Assembly (NCBI GenBank): GCA_019321725.1
Contig: CM033124.1
Location: forward strand, 3,162,001 to 3,226,000
Direction: 5' to 3'
Source: Paulownia fortunei
Taxonomy: Eukaryota > Streptophyta > Magnoliopsida > Lamiales > Paulowniaceae
Length of the DNA: 64,000 bases
Shown: positions 35,280 through 46,391 of the stretch, one piece after another
Layout: each line of letters begins with the position of its first letter
How positions within the stretch are numbered: position 1 is the stretch's first letter
Made by a program: the position numbers and the translations under genes
Notes under the pieces: generated by a model
The model's input: the letters and a program-made list of their open reading frames with translations, nothing else
Database searches by the model: none
What the model was told of the DNA's origin: nothing

Positions 35280-36640
35280 ATGTTAAATATTGTGGAGGAT
35301 GATACGGGGATCTCATCGCACAAGTGTGAATTGGAGGATCAAAAGTTGGGAGATTGCTCATTAAAATATTCTATGGTGGAAAATAAAGATATATTTGAGG
35401 ATGTTGACAAATCTATTATTCATATAGATTTCATCATCCCTGACATTGAAAAGGATAAAAATATTTCTCTCACACAATGACAACTATTATTTATCATTGA
35501 GCATGCACTCAATAATTTAAAAGTGGCACTTGATTCCTTGCTGGATTATGCTCAATATGCTTATTTTTGGGGATCACCTACACTTTTGTAGTATACAAAG
35601 GCATGGCATGAGAAACACTTATTTTTGCACCCTGGTTGAACAAAAAAGAAGTCCCACTAAAGACTATAAATGAAGCGCTTCTTGGGAGGCAACCCAAGTA
35701 TTTTGCATTTTCTTTTATTTTTATTATTTAGTTGTTTAATATTCAATTTTTATTTTAATTTGATGATTTTTTTGTTTGCTTTCATTTGAGGATCCAACTC
35801 AAGTTTGGGGAAGGATTTGTAAAATAAGGAGTGATATGCCACCAACTAATGAATGCACATCCATCACTATTCTAGAAGAGGATGATGATTAAGTTGATGA
35901 GAACTAACACTATTCAGGGAAGTCTTCTATACCTTATCTTACTTTATTTAATATTGAGAACAATGTTAGTTCTAAGTTTGGGGATGGATGTATGTGTTTC
36001 ATTTGATTTTGTTTGTTTATAGCTTTTGAAAATTGATGAATATTGTGCTTATTATGTGCTTGACTCTTATGGCACTCTTTATCTTTCTTGTAATCCTTTG
36101 ACATATTGAGCACATAGCCTTGAACATTTGGATTTTCTGTTTACTTAGAAAAAGTTTATGTGAACTCAATTTTTTTTTTTTTTTTGCGATCTCATATAAT
36201 TCTAGAACCTGTTTGATTATCACTTGAGGCGAAATCCTAGGCTGCATAATATTAGAAAAGTGATTTAGGTCATTTTTGGACCGTTTGGGCCATCTTCTTT
36301 GTTACCTTACAAATCAACCTCAACTAATGAATTAATTTTTTTTATTTTACATATTACCCCACACTCAGCTCATTGCTATTCTAGTAATATTATTTTGAGC
36401 ATTGAAAGTGATTTGAAAAAACAAATGGCAAATGAGATGTGATGATTTATACAAAATTCCCCAAAACAAAAAGTAAATAAGTATGAGAAAAGAATGCAAC
36501 ACCCATTGTTCATAAAAGTAAATAAGTTTGGGGGTGTAGCACTTCAAGAAAAAAAAGAATATGTGAAAAAATGGGAGTTAAACGAATAAAGTGGTATGAC
36601 AAATCAAAAGAAGAAAGGTTCGTGAAGGTGTGAGACGAAA
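35280..36640 (+). other. Tail of the gag-only element
   Basis: Contains a 66-codon acidic frame (35280-35480) continuing the style of the preceding repeats, then a conserved-looking hairpin CTTGGG-AGGCAA-CCCAAG (35681-35698) of a kind often seen downstream of coding sequence in Athila-like elements, and repeated AAGTTTGGGG motifs (about 35800, 35970, 36525). No protein domain recognised. Confidence 0.5.
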
Positions 36641-36689
36641 ATGTGGTGGAGCTCATCCACAAGGTTTTAGAATAGTTATGTACTATGAG

Positions 36690-37045
36690 TAATTTGAGTA
36701 GCCTTCAATGCATCAGCTCTGCGTAGTACCAGATCTCCCACCTGGAACTGTTTCTTCTTCACTTTTCGACTATATGCTGCTCAAAGTTGGCTATTATATC
36801 TCTATCCTGGCATAAGCCCTATCCATCTGCTCTTCTTTCAAATCCAGGGCTTCTCTCATCAACTCTTATTTATGAGTTTTGTCAAGATTTTGGACTCTAT
36901 GAGTTTCCATCCCAATCTCTGCAGAAATAACTATTTCTGCTCCACATACCAGACGGAATGCTGTCTCTTATGTTATAGTTTTTGGACTAGTTCTGTAAGC
37001 CCAAAGCACTAAGCTTAATTCATCCACCCATAGTTAATAGCAATA
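36690..37045 (-). pseudogene. Tat-type gypsy integrase C-terminal fragment
   Basis: The minus strand reads WVDELSLVLWAYRTSPKT, ETAFRLVCGAEIVI, AEIGMETHRVQNLD, MREALDLKEEQMDRAYAR and FQVGDLVLRRA, matching the WVEELxxVLWAYRTTPRT to FQVGDLVLR segment of Tat-lineage integrases. It is a different lineage from the Athila elements around it, has stops, and lacks flanking element sequence. Confidence 0.85.
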
Positions 37046-37046
37046 G

Positions 37047-37115
37047 TTTTTGTGAGAATGATACTCTACTCACCTTTTTATTAATTATTTACGATAGCGT
37101 GCACTTGCAATCATT
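37047..37115 (+). mobile_element. Fragment of an Athila-type LTR end
   Basis: GTGAGAATGATACTCTACTCAC and GATAGCGTGCACTTGC resemble the last 70 bp of the LTRs at 33590-33660 and 43070-43130. It directly abuts the Tat integrase scrap, so this is a junction between two broken elements. Confidence 0.5.
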
Positions 37116-39010
37116 AAATTTGAAATAAAAATATTCCACTAATTTACGTACTAAATCTTTGTACTAAAAACAAATCAGCATAGTTATAGAAATCACTCCT
37201 AACTCTTCTACGAACAAAAATGGTTCAGTTAAGTTCTTTACTCATATCTCATTAAGGATAAAGGCTAAGCTCTGATTCATAAGCTCTTATGACTTAAAGT
37301 AATAAAGAAAAAATTAGTACCTAGTTAGAATAAACAATAGTCGCTTTTTATCAAGGTTAAGGAATCACAATTAGTTGAAGTTCATACGATTCATCCTGAA
37401 GAGTATTTTCTTCATGGTATTCTTCAAAGATACAAAGACTTAATATTTTCTTGTATGTAGTCTAGACATACTTAATCGAAAGCATTCAACCCTAACAAAG
37501 TCTATTGTCACGAAAATCATATTGAACTAATCACTTCAAATTAATGTATTCTTGTTGAACTATCTACAATGAGGAAAATAATTGTAACAATAACAAATAT
37601 TCAAAACAAAGTCAAAATAGAATACTAATTTGACCTATTAATTAACGTCACTAAAAAATTAACATCACTAAATCCATCAAAATGCACTCAAATTCTACAA
37701 ACTTGAACACATAAGCTATCTAGTATTCCAAATTCTCGAGCATAAGGACTAATACCCATATTCAATCAACTTGCTTCATTCCCATGTCAATAAAGTTAAC
37801 AATACCATAGGGTAACCTTGTAAAATAGTCCATAAAATAATATTGACAAATGATACCAACCAAAATTGTCATGAATTAAACTTGAAGCACCAAATAGTCT
37901 AACTCACTTAACAAAATCTCAAAAGCAACTACTTTAAAGTACACAGAATTAGATCTTAATGACAAAGATACAGAATATTCAAAGGTCAACTATACTAACC
38001 ACAATAGGAATGCAGTAAGGAATAAAATAAGGAAGCAAAACTCAATCTATCAAGGTATGATATTAGAAGTTTTGTTTTATAAGTGATATAACTGATTTAA
38101 GAAATAAAATATTATTACTTAAGATAAGGTCATCCTTAAAATGAACCAAGACAATTAGCATTCCAAACTATAGTTACTAATTTCGCCCAAAGATCAAACC
38201 TAAGCTGTTATACCATTCTATCATTCTCCAAAAAATGGACGTGACATGATCGCGCTATCACGGTATGTATGATGACATGAAGCCCTTAAATATCACATCA
38301 TTACATGTACTTAATTTCAAAATATTGCTCAATAACTCATTTTACGTACAAAGCATCTAAAATTCAATGACAAAAAAATATTTCAAAAAAAATATAAGCA
38401 AGGGGTGAGCTGCATACTCAATAAGTGATTCAAGAATTCTCTACCGAATTAAATATTTCTCCGAAAATTGATACAATAATACATGCAATACAAAACGATT
38501 ATCTATGATCAAAGAATATTAACATGGAGTTCAATAACTTTCATTTATCCAAATCAAAGAAATAAATATTTTATTTAGCTCAAAGAAAATACACTATGAC
38601 TACTATTATATCCTGTGATAGGGATGTTGGCTAAATGGATATCCATGATTAATAAATCAATTAATATTATAGTTGTATTCCTATTGGCACCCATCAAATA
38701 TAGTTCCTAAGCCCAAACAAATCATAGGCAAATCTAAGATCTAAAAAAAAAAAATATCTTCATATATTCAAATGAATAGCTCAAAAAATATAATTTGCAC
38801 ACATGACAATTAATATAATACCCTTTTATAGCTTGACCTTATTTTTCAAAAGAACTCCCTAACCTTAAAGGTAGAGTTTTATCATGAACCTTTGACTATG
38901 AGATGAGTCGGGGTTTAAATATTAAAGAAATATACTATATATTCATTTACTATTGAAAAATAGAAGTAGAGAATCAAGAATCCACTTGCCTCAATATATC
39001 CACATTTTTA
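37116..39010. other. No gene recognised; possible decayed gypsy LTR
   Basis: AT-rich without sustained frames. The complement of about 38200-38450 reads CACTTATTGAGTATGCAGC and nearby LTR-like phrases, as in large gypsy LTRs, but no ends or TSD can be fixed. Confidence 0.3.
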
Positions 39011-39436
39011 GGAAAATTACAAAAATTGTCCTATAAGTTTGTCTACATAGAGATTTAGTATCTTATTTTAGGGGTGTACCAATTTTAGGATAATATATTT
39101 CAAAAATTGACAATTTTGGTCCAATTTTAACATGAGATTGCAATTTCTTCTAGTAATTATTGACATAGGCTAAAAAATAACCGAAACTATCTCACCTAGA
39201 CTAATATTATGGGAGTTTTACATTTGGAGGGAAATTAGTGATATGGCCATCTATGTGGACAAATGGAGGAAAATGAAAAAATATTGAGGAATTTCTCTTG
39301 CCAAGTGGACAAAAAATAGAGGAAAAACATACCAACATTCCCTCAAAAATCCCTTATGCCCCAAACAAAAGAAACATAAGAACGAAGAACAGAAAGAAAG
39401 TCACCTACTACTGAAGGTCACCTATAGCTAAAGAAA

Positions 39437-39730
39437 ATGTCAACCATTTCTAGTGCTGGGATGTTGTATTGTGACTGTGCAAAACAGCTCAATTGTGCAC
39501 TTCTGAATTTTTTCGTTTCATTTATGTAAAGAGGTGGTTGTGACTATTTTGCTTGGGTAGATCTATCTATGTGCTTGAGGGCTACGTTCATCATTCCTGG
39601 ATTAAGACGTAAGATAGTCAGGCTCGAGGATGAAGACTAAAAACTGAAAGTGAAGAACAAAAAGCTGAAATTCATTCTTGTAGTGTCATGGTTATTTTTG
39701 TTGGTGACTTGGTTGGCTTAAGAAGACAAA
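39437..39730 (+). pseudogene. GRF-type zinc-finger protein remnant
   Basis: Reading from the ATG at 39437: MSTISSAGMLYCDC, a frame break with loss of the middle of the zinc finger (the NPGRRFFGC segment is absent), then GGCDYFAWVDLSMCLRA, IIPGLRRKIVRLEDED and, after a stop, LKVKNKKLKFILVVSWLFL. This is the layout of small plant GRF proteins: GRF zinc finger, coiled coil, C-terminal membrane helix. Stops and the missing metal-ligand region show it is non-functional. It lies inside the MULE-like TIRs. Confidence 0.75.
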
Positions 39731-40339
39731 TTGTGAAACTGTAAAATGTAGGTTGCATTGTTGGTTTTGGAAGGATATTCTATGTGTGTTACTTGGTGTA
39801 ATGTAGGAATTTAGGGTACTAGTACCATGTTGTGTTTTTTCAGTTTGAGTGATTTTTTTCTCCCTATGTTTTGCCTTTTTTCCTGAACGTAATTCAATAA
39901 TAATTTATAGGACATAGTGTTGTTCATTATTTGATAGTGGAACTTTTATGTTTTATTAGATTGGAAATCAAAACTTGACACTTTCATTGCACATGGAACT
40001 CATATAATCCCATAGCAAAAGCATCTTAAGTTTTGCCATTGCAAATGGGACTTGACAATTTCATTGAACATGTATAAGATAAAATTAACTTGCAAAAGCA
40101 TCTTGACTTTGTCATTGCAAAATGCACATTACATTGCAAATGGTACTTGATAATTTCCTTGAACATGTGTACTCTAATACTATCACATCTTACTCCTTGT
40201 CTTCAAAACACATAATTCCAGTAGATGCAGAACATATGTTCCTAATCATTATTTCCAAAATACTTCATTTAAAAACCATCTATTTAAACCTCAAAAGTCG
40301 AATCGTGGTGCAACACAACATTACATAGGTTTCTTTCCT

Positions 40340-40815
40340 TTATTCTTTGGATTCCTAGTTGCATCCTTGATTTGAGAGAGAGTAGAAGTGATGTTGGAGT
40401 CGGAACGTGTACTTGATTGTATGATGTAATTTTCAATACTGGGGATGAATTATCTTCTAATGAATGGAGTTTGTGTCCTAATATTCACTCCAGGGATAGA
40501 TAATTGACCTTGCTGGAGCTGCTAATACATAAACAGTGCAAGTCTAAATGTTGGGGGAATTGGAGCACATATTGCTGGAGTTGGAGCTGAAACTTGTGCA
40601 ATTGGTGCTTACATTGCTCTAGTTGGTGCAGTCTTTTTTTTCTGTCCAAAATCTGGGGTTGACTTGAATACATCACCATCATTACTAACTTCTACTTGTA
40701 TCTGTAAAGATGAAGAAGATGAGACAAAAAGTTTTTGCATTATAATAAATACAAAGCATCTTAATAATATAAAAAGAGGACAATGTTGTGCCCAATATTG
40801 AAAACAACATAACAC
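40340..40815 (-). pseudogene. Low-complexity C-terminal tail fragment inside the MULE-like element
   Basis: The minus strand reads IQVEVSNDGDVFKSTPDFGQ, KKKTAP and then Ala/Pro/Gln-rich sequence. It resembles the unstructured tail after the zinc finger of MuDR-type transposases, but no catalytic or SWIM motif is present. The assignment is weak. Confidence 0.3.
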
Positions 40816-41478
40816 TTAAAAATTTATAAAAAAAAAAAATATATATTCAAACAAGATAGTAGACAACAGGGGACTACTATAGAGGTCTCCCACCCACTTC
40901 ACTTCAGGTTTGAAAATCCAAAAAACACACATACATTCAATAAAAAAAACCCTAACAATGTCTATAAAAAAACCCTATATCATGTGAAGAGAAGAAATAA
41001 AAAACTAAACCCTATGCCATTTTTTAGGTTTGAAGAACTTACTGTATTTTGGTAGGGGCAATGAGAATTTTTTAGCTCTCTAACCATCATTATATTCATG
41101 AAATCTTGTAACAACAAATTTGACTTTAGAGTTCTTCAACAATTTCTAGTTGAGATTGAAGATTTGAGTTATGGGATTAGCGGGTATTTTAGGTTAGATG
41201 TTAGAGATTTAGGGCAAGGATTGGGGAAAAATGGTGCGTAAATGACGTTTTAGTTGCTTTTAGAGTCGTGCATCGCACAAGACTAGTTTTCACTCCAAAT
41301 TTATCCAACTGGTATTTATTTTTGCCCCTTTGTCCACATACTTGGTCACATCACTAATTTTCCTACAAATACAAAAATCCTCAAATTTTAGTTCAAGTAA
41401 GCACGTCTCAGTTATTTTTAACATTAAAAGTATTAGAGAAAAAAGGTTGCAATTTTTCAAATCACAAATTATGTTTAT

Positions 41479-43149
41479 TGATAAGTGATTGAGTACCATT
41501 TGCTTAAATTTTAGATTAGTTTTTGAGTGTTTATGTTACTTTTTATACATTTAACTTGAAATATTGTAGGTAATAGCAAAATGAGAAGAAAATGGAAAGA
41601 AACATAAAACTTGGTTAAAATTTAGAATAATCCACTTTTTGGTGTTATTGATGGCAGTATTCGTATTTCAATCATAACTTTTTGCTCCAATATTATTTTG
41701 ACTTGTTTATTGAACCATTGGAAATCGAAGAGATAGTTATATAACTTCTATGTTTATTACAAAATTCATTTCATTTGATTTCAATGAATAAAATGAGGTT
41801 AAAGAGTCTGCACTTGACCAAAATTTTCTGGTTTAACACATCTGAGTATTTCAAGTGTAACTCTTTCCAAAGATTTCATATTGTATTGATTCAAGCTCTT
41901 ATTGAAATCTAATAGATAGAGATACAATTCATATGAACACACAAAAAATGAATTTAGCCTATAATGTGGTGAAAAATCAGTTGAAAGAGGTTATAAGTGT
42001 AGTAGAAATTGATCTTGGACAGCAAGAGCAACGCCTAGGTGCTATAATGACCGTCTAGGACAGAATGTGTAGTGCCTAGGCACTGCCCTCACTAGACTGC
42101 AGGGCTTAGGCGCTGTAAATTAGCGCCTAGGCGCTGCCTGGTGGATAACTAAGGGCAAAATGGTATTTTTTGCTCTTTTTAGGGCATCTCTCATCAATGT
42201 TAAGTATTCCAAAAGCCTCTAAATCAGAGTTTTTAAAGAGGGAGAGAGGCAGAGAGGGAGAGAAGAGAAAAGAAGCAAAGAAGAAAGAAGAAAGATGAAA
42301 GAAGAAAAGAAGATGATGAGAGATTTCTTCCTAGAGTGGAGAATAAGACATCTACAAGGGAAGAAACTTATCCTACTTCCAAGTTTTATTTCATTTTCCC
42401 CTTCCTCTCATTAATTATGTGTATGAATATTGTTAATTTATCTTTTATTTTTACCATTATGATCTAATTTATTTTTTTAGGATTGTGATGTAATCTAATT
42501 ATGATGTTTTAGATATTTGTATCAATTCAATTCTTGATTTAATTTTTAAGTTGAGTTTTCTATATTTTTCTTAATGTTTTCAATTATTTGGCCACTAATT
42601 GAATGATTTGTTAATCATATTGACCCAGGAGGTGATATATGTGTATAGTTCTATGTATAAAAAATTATATATTACATGTGAAATAGGAATATACTTACAT
42701 AATTTGTGTAGTCTTATGTGAGATCCATAGAATCTAATGAATTATTGATTGTTGTAATTCACATAGGAATAAAATGTGTTAGCAATTGATGATATTTTCA
42801 TTAGACCTAGGGAAAGGCTAGTGGATAATTTAGGGATTCTCAACTATCACTTGAGAATTAAATTGACATTGATGAGATAAACTATTCAATTCGGATTAAT
42901 TATAGTGAAATCATAACTCTAGACTTTTAAGTTTTTGAATTTCATCATTAGTTGATTTTGATTTTTAGTTAGTTTAGTTAGACTTAATGTGTAATCATAA
43001 AAACTCACTTTCATTTATTCAAATAAAATTAGAATTAACATAATTTTCAGTAATTAATAATTCAACAATTCTCGTGGGAATGATAATCTACTCATCACTT
43101 TATTACTTGTTAACGATCACGTTCACTTGCGTTTATAAAATCTACAATA
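41479..43149 (+). mobile_element. Athila-type LTR, apparently solo
   Basis: Opens TGATAAGTGATTGAG and aligns with 8720-10351 and 31987-33672 across its length, including the GC-rich GCGCCTAGGCGCTG core (about 42030-42150). No PBS follows at 43150. The 5-bp flanks (TTTAT and ATAGA) do not match, and the MULE right arm it interrupts does not resume behind it, so a deletion at its 3' side is likely. Confidence 0.85.
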
Positions 43150-43789
43150 ATAGATGTGCCAGATGCATACTGATTTCATGATTTCAACATTCACGTTCGG
43201 TTGGCATTATTCAATGTTACGTAAATAAATAAAAAAAAATTACTTTCTTTTAAAAAATTATTATTGATATATAAATGAGGTTTTATAATACAATAACAAA
43301 AGACTTGATCTAGTAAACATTGGATTGCATGTGAGCAAACCTTTAATTGAGTAGAGCAACAATTTCATGGAACAATTTTATCAAATTGCAAATTTTGATA
43401 AAATGTCTATGCAGTGCCTTTATTGTGCTTAAGTTATGTAGTTTCTATAGCATATGTCGTTTGGTTAATTGTGCAGTATATGTGCTTAAATAAAACATCC
43501 TAACATTTGAAAGAAAAAATAAATGAAAAAAATTCCATTAGTGGAATGTAATAAAAAGAGAGAATCCTCTTGTACTATTAAATTCATTTGGCATGTATTT
43601 TGTATTCATCATGAAGTATTCACTAATCGCATGGTAAGTGCAATTCGCTTGCTTTGTAGTTGACTTGGTATTGAACCCAGTTTGAACTAGAATTTCAACT
43701 TTTTATGAAATTAATTATTCTTGTTTAATATTATCTTAACCACAATCATCAATTAACTTGCATAAAAATAAATCAAAGGTCAAATGAGG

Positions 43790-44490
43790 ATAATCTAATA
43801 AGCCCCTAAGCCTCAGAATTGTGCCATGACCGATATTGTTTGAAACTTTTGCTTTCACGTTGAGAAGTGGATGGCACATTCATCTTCTCAACTTATAAAT
43901 CAATAATAACCAATTAAAACATGAAAACTAGAAGACAAAAGTAAAGTTGAAAAGTTTACAAATACATAAAAGTAACTCACTAGAATTTAGTAAATGACAT
44001 GATGTATTATGAATGTTCCGACGTCATTCAGAGATCGAATGGTTTTATTGACCTTTTGATTTAAATAAAACTAAAAAAGGAGATTTTTTTTGGTGGAAAT
44101 TAATGTAATTAAATTTTGACTTTTTCATATCAGAAATGACTACAACTAATTTTATTAATATGTGCATTCTAATGAAAGAAATTTATATCTGAATCAAATG
44201 TATAGCTAATAAATAAAGACAATGTTTATGGAATTCAATCTTCTGGTATCATATAAAAGTGCATTTTATAGCATTATGAACTAGTTTGGAAATAGAAAAT
44301 ATTTTTTTTTAATTTAAATTTATGAATTATGTACTGTGTGAAATAATATGCTAATAACTTTATGTCAAATAACATGCCACATTAAAGCAAATAGTTGGCT
44401 ACTCTATTAAAGCAACAATTATATGTCCAGAACAACTCGATTGGAACACAAAAATCTATTTGAAGAGTCGATAATTTTGTATACATCTAA
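43790..44490 (+). repeat. Diverged direct repeat, copy 1
   Basis: Matches 48360-49060 in order and orientation: shared phrases include GATGGCACATTCATCTT against GATGACACATTCATCTT, ATCAAATGTATAGC and TTTATAGCATTATGAACTA against TTTATAGCATCATGAACTA. Identity is moderate. The pair brackets the gene remnant at 44620-46391. Nature unknown. Confidence 0.6.
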
Positions 44491-44619
44491 GAAAATAGGA
44501 TTCATGTATTTAATTGTTGGAATATTGTAGAGTGCTAGTTACTTTCATGTTTTCCTCTCAACCAACTAATTAGTTAAAATATCTATATGACAATATATTT
44601 TTGAATTACTAGTTAGCTA

Positions 44620-46391
44620 TCATACTTTTTTGGTTTTGGAGGTTCCAATATGTTCTCGGACCTCGACAACCCATCTTCCCCCTTGTCGCTCTTTCATTGA
44701 TAAGTTGTGCTTGCTTTCAATATCTCGATAGACTTCTTCAATCACAGGAAACACCACTCTCTGTCCAAGAAGAATTTCTTGTCGCAACCTATAATGCAAT
44801 AGAAGAAGCATAAGATATCTAAGTGATATGCAATCGATCATTACCTGATACATCATATAAGAAGAACATTATGGATATAATAATTTATAATATCATGTAT
44901 CAATTAAAAATTCAAAATTTATCCCGTCTTGTTTAATACTTTGTTATGTATAGTAAAAACTATTGCAATGTGAAATATATGTTTGTTATATTCAGGATTA
45001 ATTTGCAATATATGTAAGGTGTCTACTTTTTTCTCTTTTGCATTTATAATTGCTCCCTACCATGATTAATATACCAATAGGGGTTAAAGACAAAGTGAAA
45101 ATTGATAGTGAACATAAGTTAACCTCTTACATCTCCAATATATACTCAGATTCTTCATCACATTTCAAAGCCTGATAGAAAGCTCCTTAGTTTCGACAAC
45201 CCTAGATGCTGTCAAATCCCATTTTTTTCTTTGTGATAAATTGCTGCTCAACTATGGTTGATCCTGCAAAATGGATCTAAATCATTAGTAGATGAAGCAA
45301 ACCAATTATGTCATCATTAGATCGTTAGATTAAACCTAGTTTAAAGAAGAAAAAAGATTCGTTGTTCTTGAGTGAAGTTAAACATCTCCTAGAGGAGCCA
45401 CATTTGGGGTGTGTTTTACTAAATCAATTATATACACTTGTTAGACATTATAAACTAAGGCCTAATCTTTTAGTTCTCCTTTAGTGTTGTTGGGGGAGGG
45501 GGGGGGGGGGGTGGAGGGGAGTATTGAGGGGAATGGAACATATAGAGCTGTCAAAACATTAGAGCAATTTTATTATTCTATCGTATTAACCAGGAGGACA
45601 TAGAAAGAGGTAATTCACGGTAAGCAAATAAAAAATGATACTCAAACCCTTGTTATTAAAAATTAACTACTTTAAAAATAATGGCATCACTAGATTTGTC
45701 AAAATGGAATGTAGATTTGACAATCAGGGATATTAATTAGATGCTTGACTTTTAAAACTCATTTCACATGAACCCTAAACCTTTGACAAATTACTGGAAT
45801 AGATGCTTGATTCTAATTAGATGGGCATCCTTTTTAGTTAAGGCCACAATAATATCCACCGCCATGCTAGAAATAAGAAAAAAATTGGTTAGAGAACAAG
45901 AAATATTGATAAATGTCTTATGTAATACTCAAAGAAAACAAAAAATGTTATTTTTCTAAAAAAACTTATAAGAAAGTTCATTCTTTTGGAGGTTAGATGG
46001 CTGGATAATAACACCCACAACCTCTAGAGAGAACATCAACTTTGACCAAGAAAAGCCTCACTTGAGAAGTTAAAGAGAAAGACAAGCAAATTAAAATTAC
46101 ACTTCCCAAATTGGGCACTTACTAGTTCTAATAAGTGTTTCTTAACAAAGCTTGTGTGCTGAAAAAGGATTAAACAAAAGAAAAAAAAGACCAAATATCC
46201 ATGTAACCTAGAACACCAAAAATAAAAAGGCAAATAACGCCTTGCCTGTCGCACTTGTGAACTTGCTTGTTGCGGCAACACAGATGGTAGTGGAGGTGGT
46301 GTCGATGGGAGAGAATTAATTGCCTCTGGGAAGAGCACATCATTCACCCGTATGCACCATAGATATAGTCTGTTTCCACTTATGGCTCCAT
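44620..46391 (-). pseudogene. Spliced gene remnant of unknown identity (three exons visible)
   Basis: Exon a (46391-46246) reads GAISGNRLYLWCIRVNDVLF, then a Pro-rich part ending LPQQASSQVRQ; its donor is GC instead of GT. Exon b (45263-45131) has a TTTTGCAG acceptor and GTAAGA donor and reads MGFDSI-stop-GCRN-stop-GAFYQALKCDEESEYILEM. Exon c (44788-44620) continues in phase with LRQEILLGQRVVFPVIEE, RDIESKHNL and GGRWVVEVREHI, then stops. Exons b and c join exactly in frame, so this descends from a real spliced gene. Two stops in exon b, and a phase mismatch between a and b, show a broken or incomplete copy. I do not recognise the family. Confidence 0.55.
45498..45511 (+). repeat. Run of 14 G
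   Basis: An uninterrupted G14 within a 30-bp G-rich stretch (45490-45520), able in principle to form a G-quadruplex and prone to length errors. Confidence 0.9.

Larger units (their letters stand above)
31987..36640 (+). mobile_element. Gag-only Athila relative, probably non-autonomous
   Basis: A 5' LTR (31987-33672) is followed by a tRNA-Asp-type PBS and an internal region with only gag-like coding pieces, internal coding repeats and a non-coding tail with GTTTGGGG motifs. I see no protease, RT or integrase of its own in the same strand. No 3' LTR follows directly: the element is cut near 36640 by a Tat integrase scrap. The upper limit is approximate. Confidence 0.65.
39011..41478. mobile_element. 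MULE-like element with long TIRs, right end truncated
   Basis: The left arm (about 39120-39285) and the inverted right arm (about 41325-41470) match over some 135 bp, for example AAATTAGTGATATGGCC against AAATTAGTGATGTGACC and TATGTGGACAAA on both. The left terminus probably starts GGAAAATTAC at 39011. The right outer end is missing because an Athila-type LTR starts at 41479. The interior holds a GRF zinc-finger remnant and a minus-strand tail-like fragment. I see no transposase core. Long TIRs around captured coding sequence suggest a Pack-MULE-like or decayed MULE. Confidence 0.65.

Noticed and set aside
31987..43149. One full-length 11-kb LTR element with 31987-33672 and 41479-43149 as its LTR pair
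   Set aside because: The flanks show no shared TSD, the two LTRs are strongly diverged, no PPT precedes 41479, and a MULE arm runs up to it. Separate insertions explain it better.
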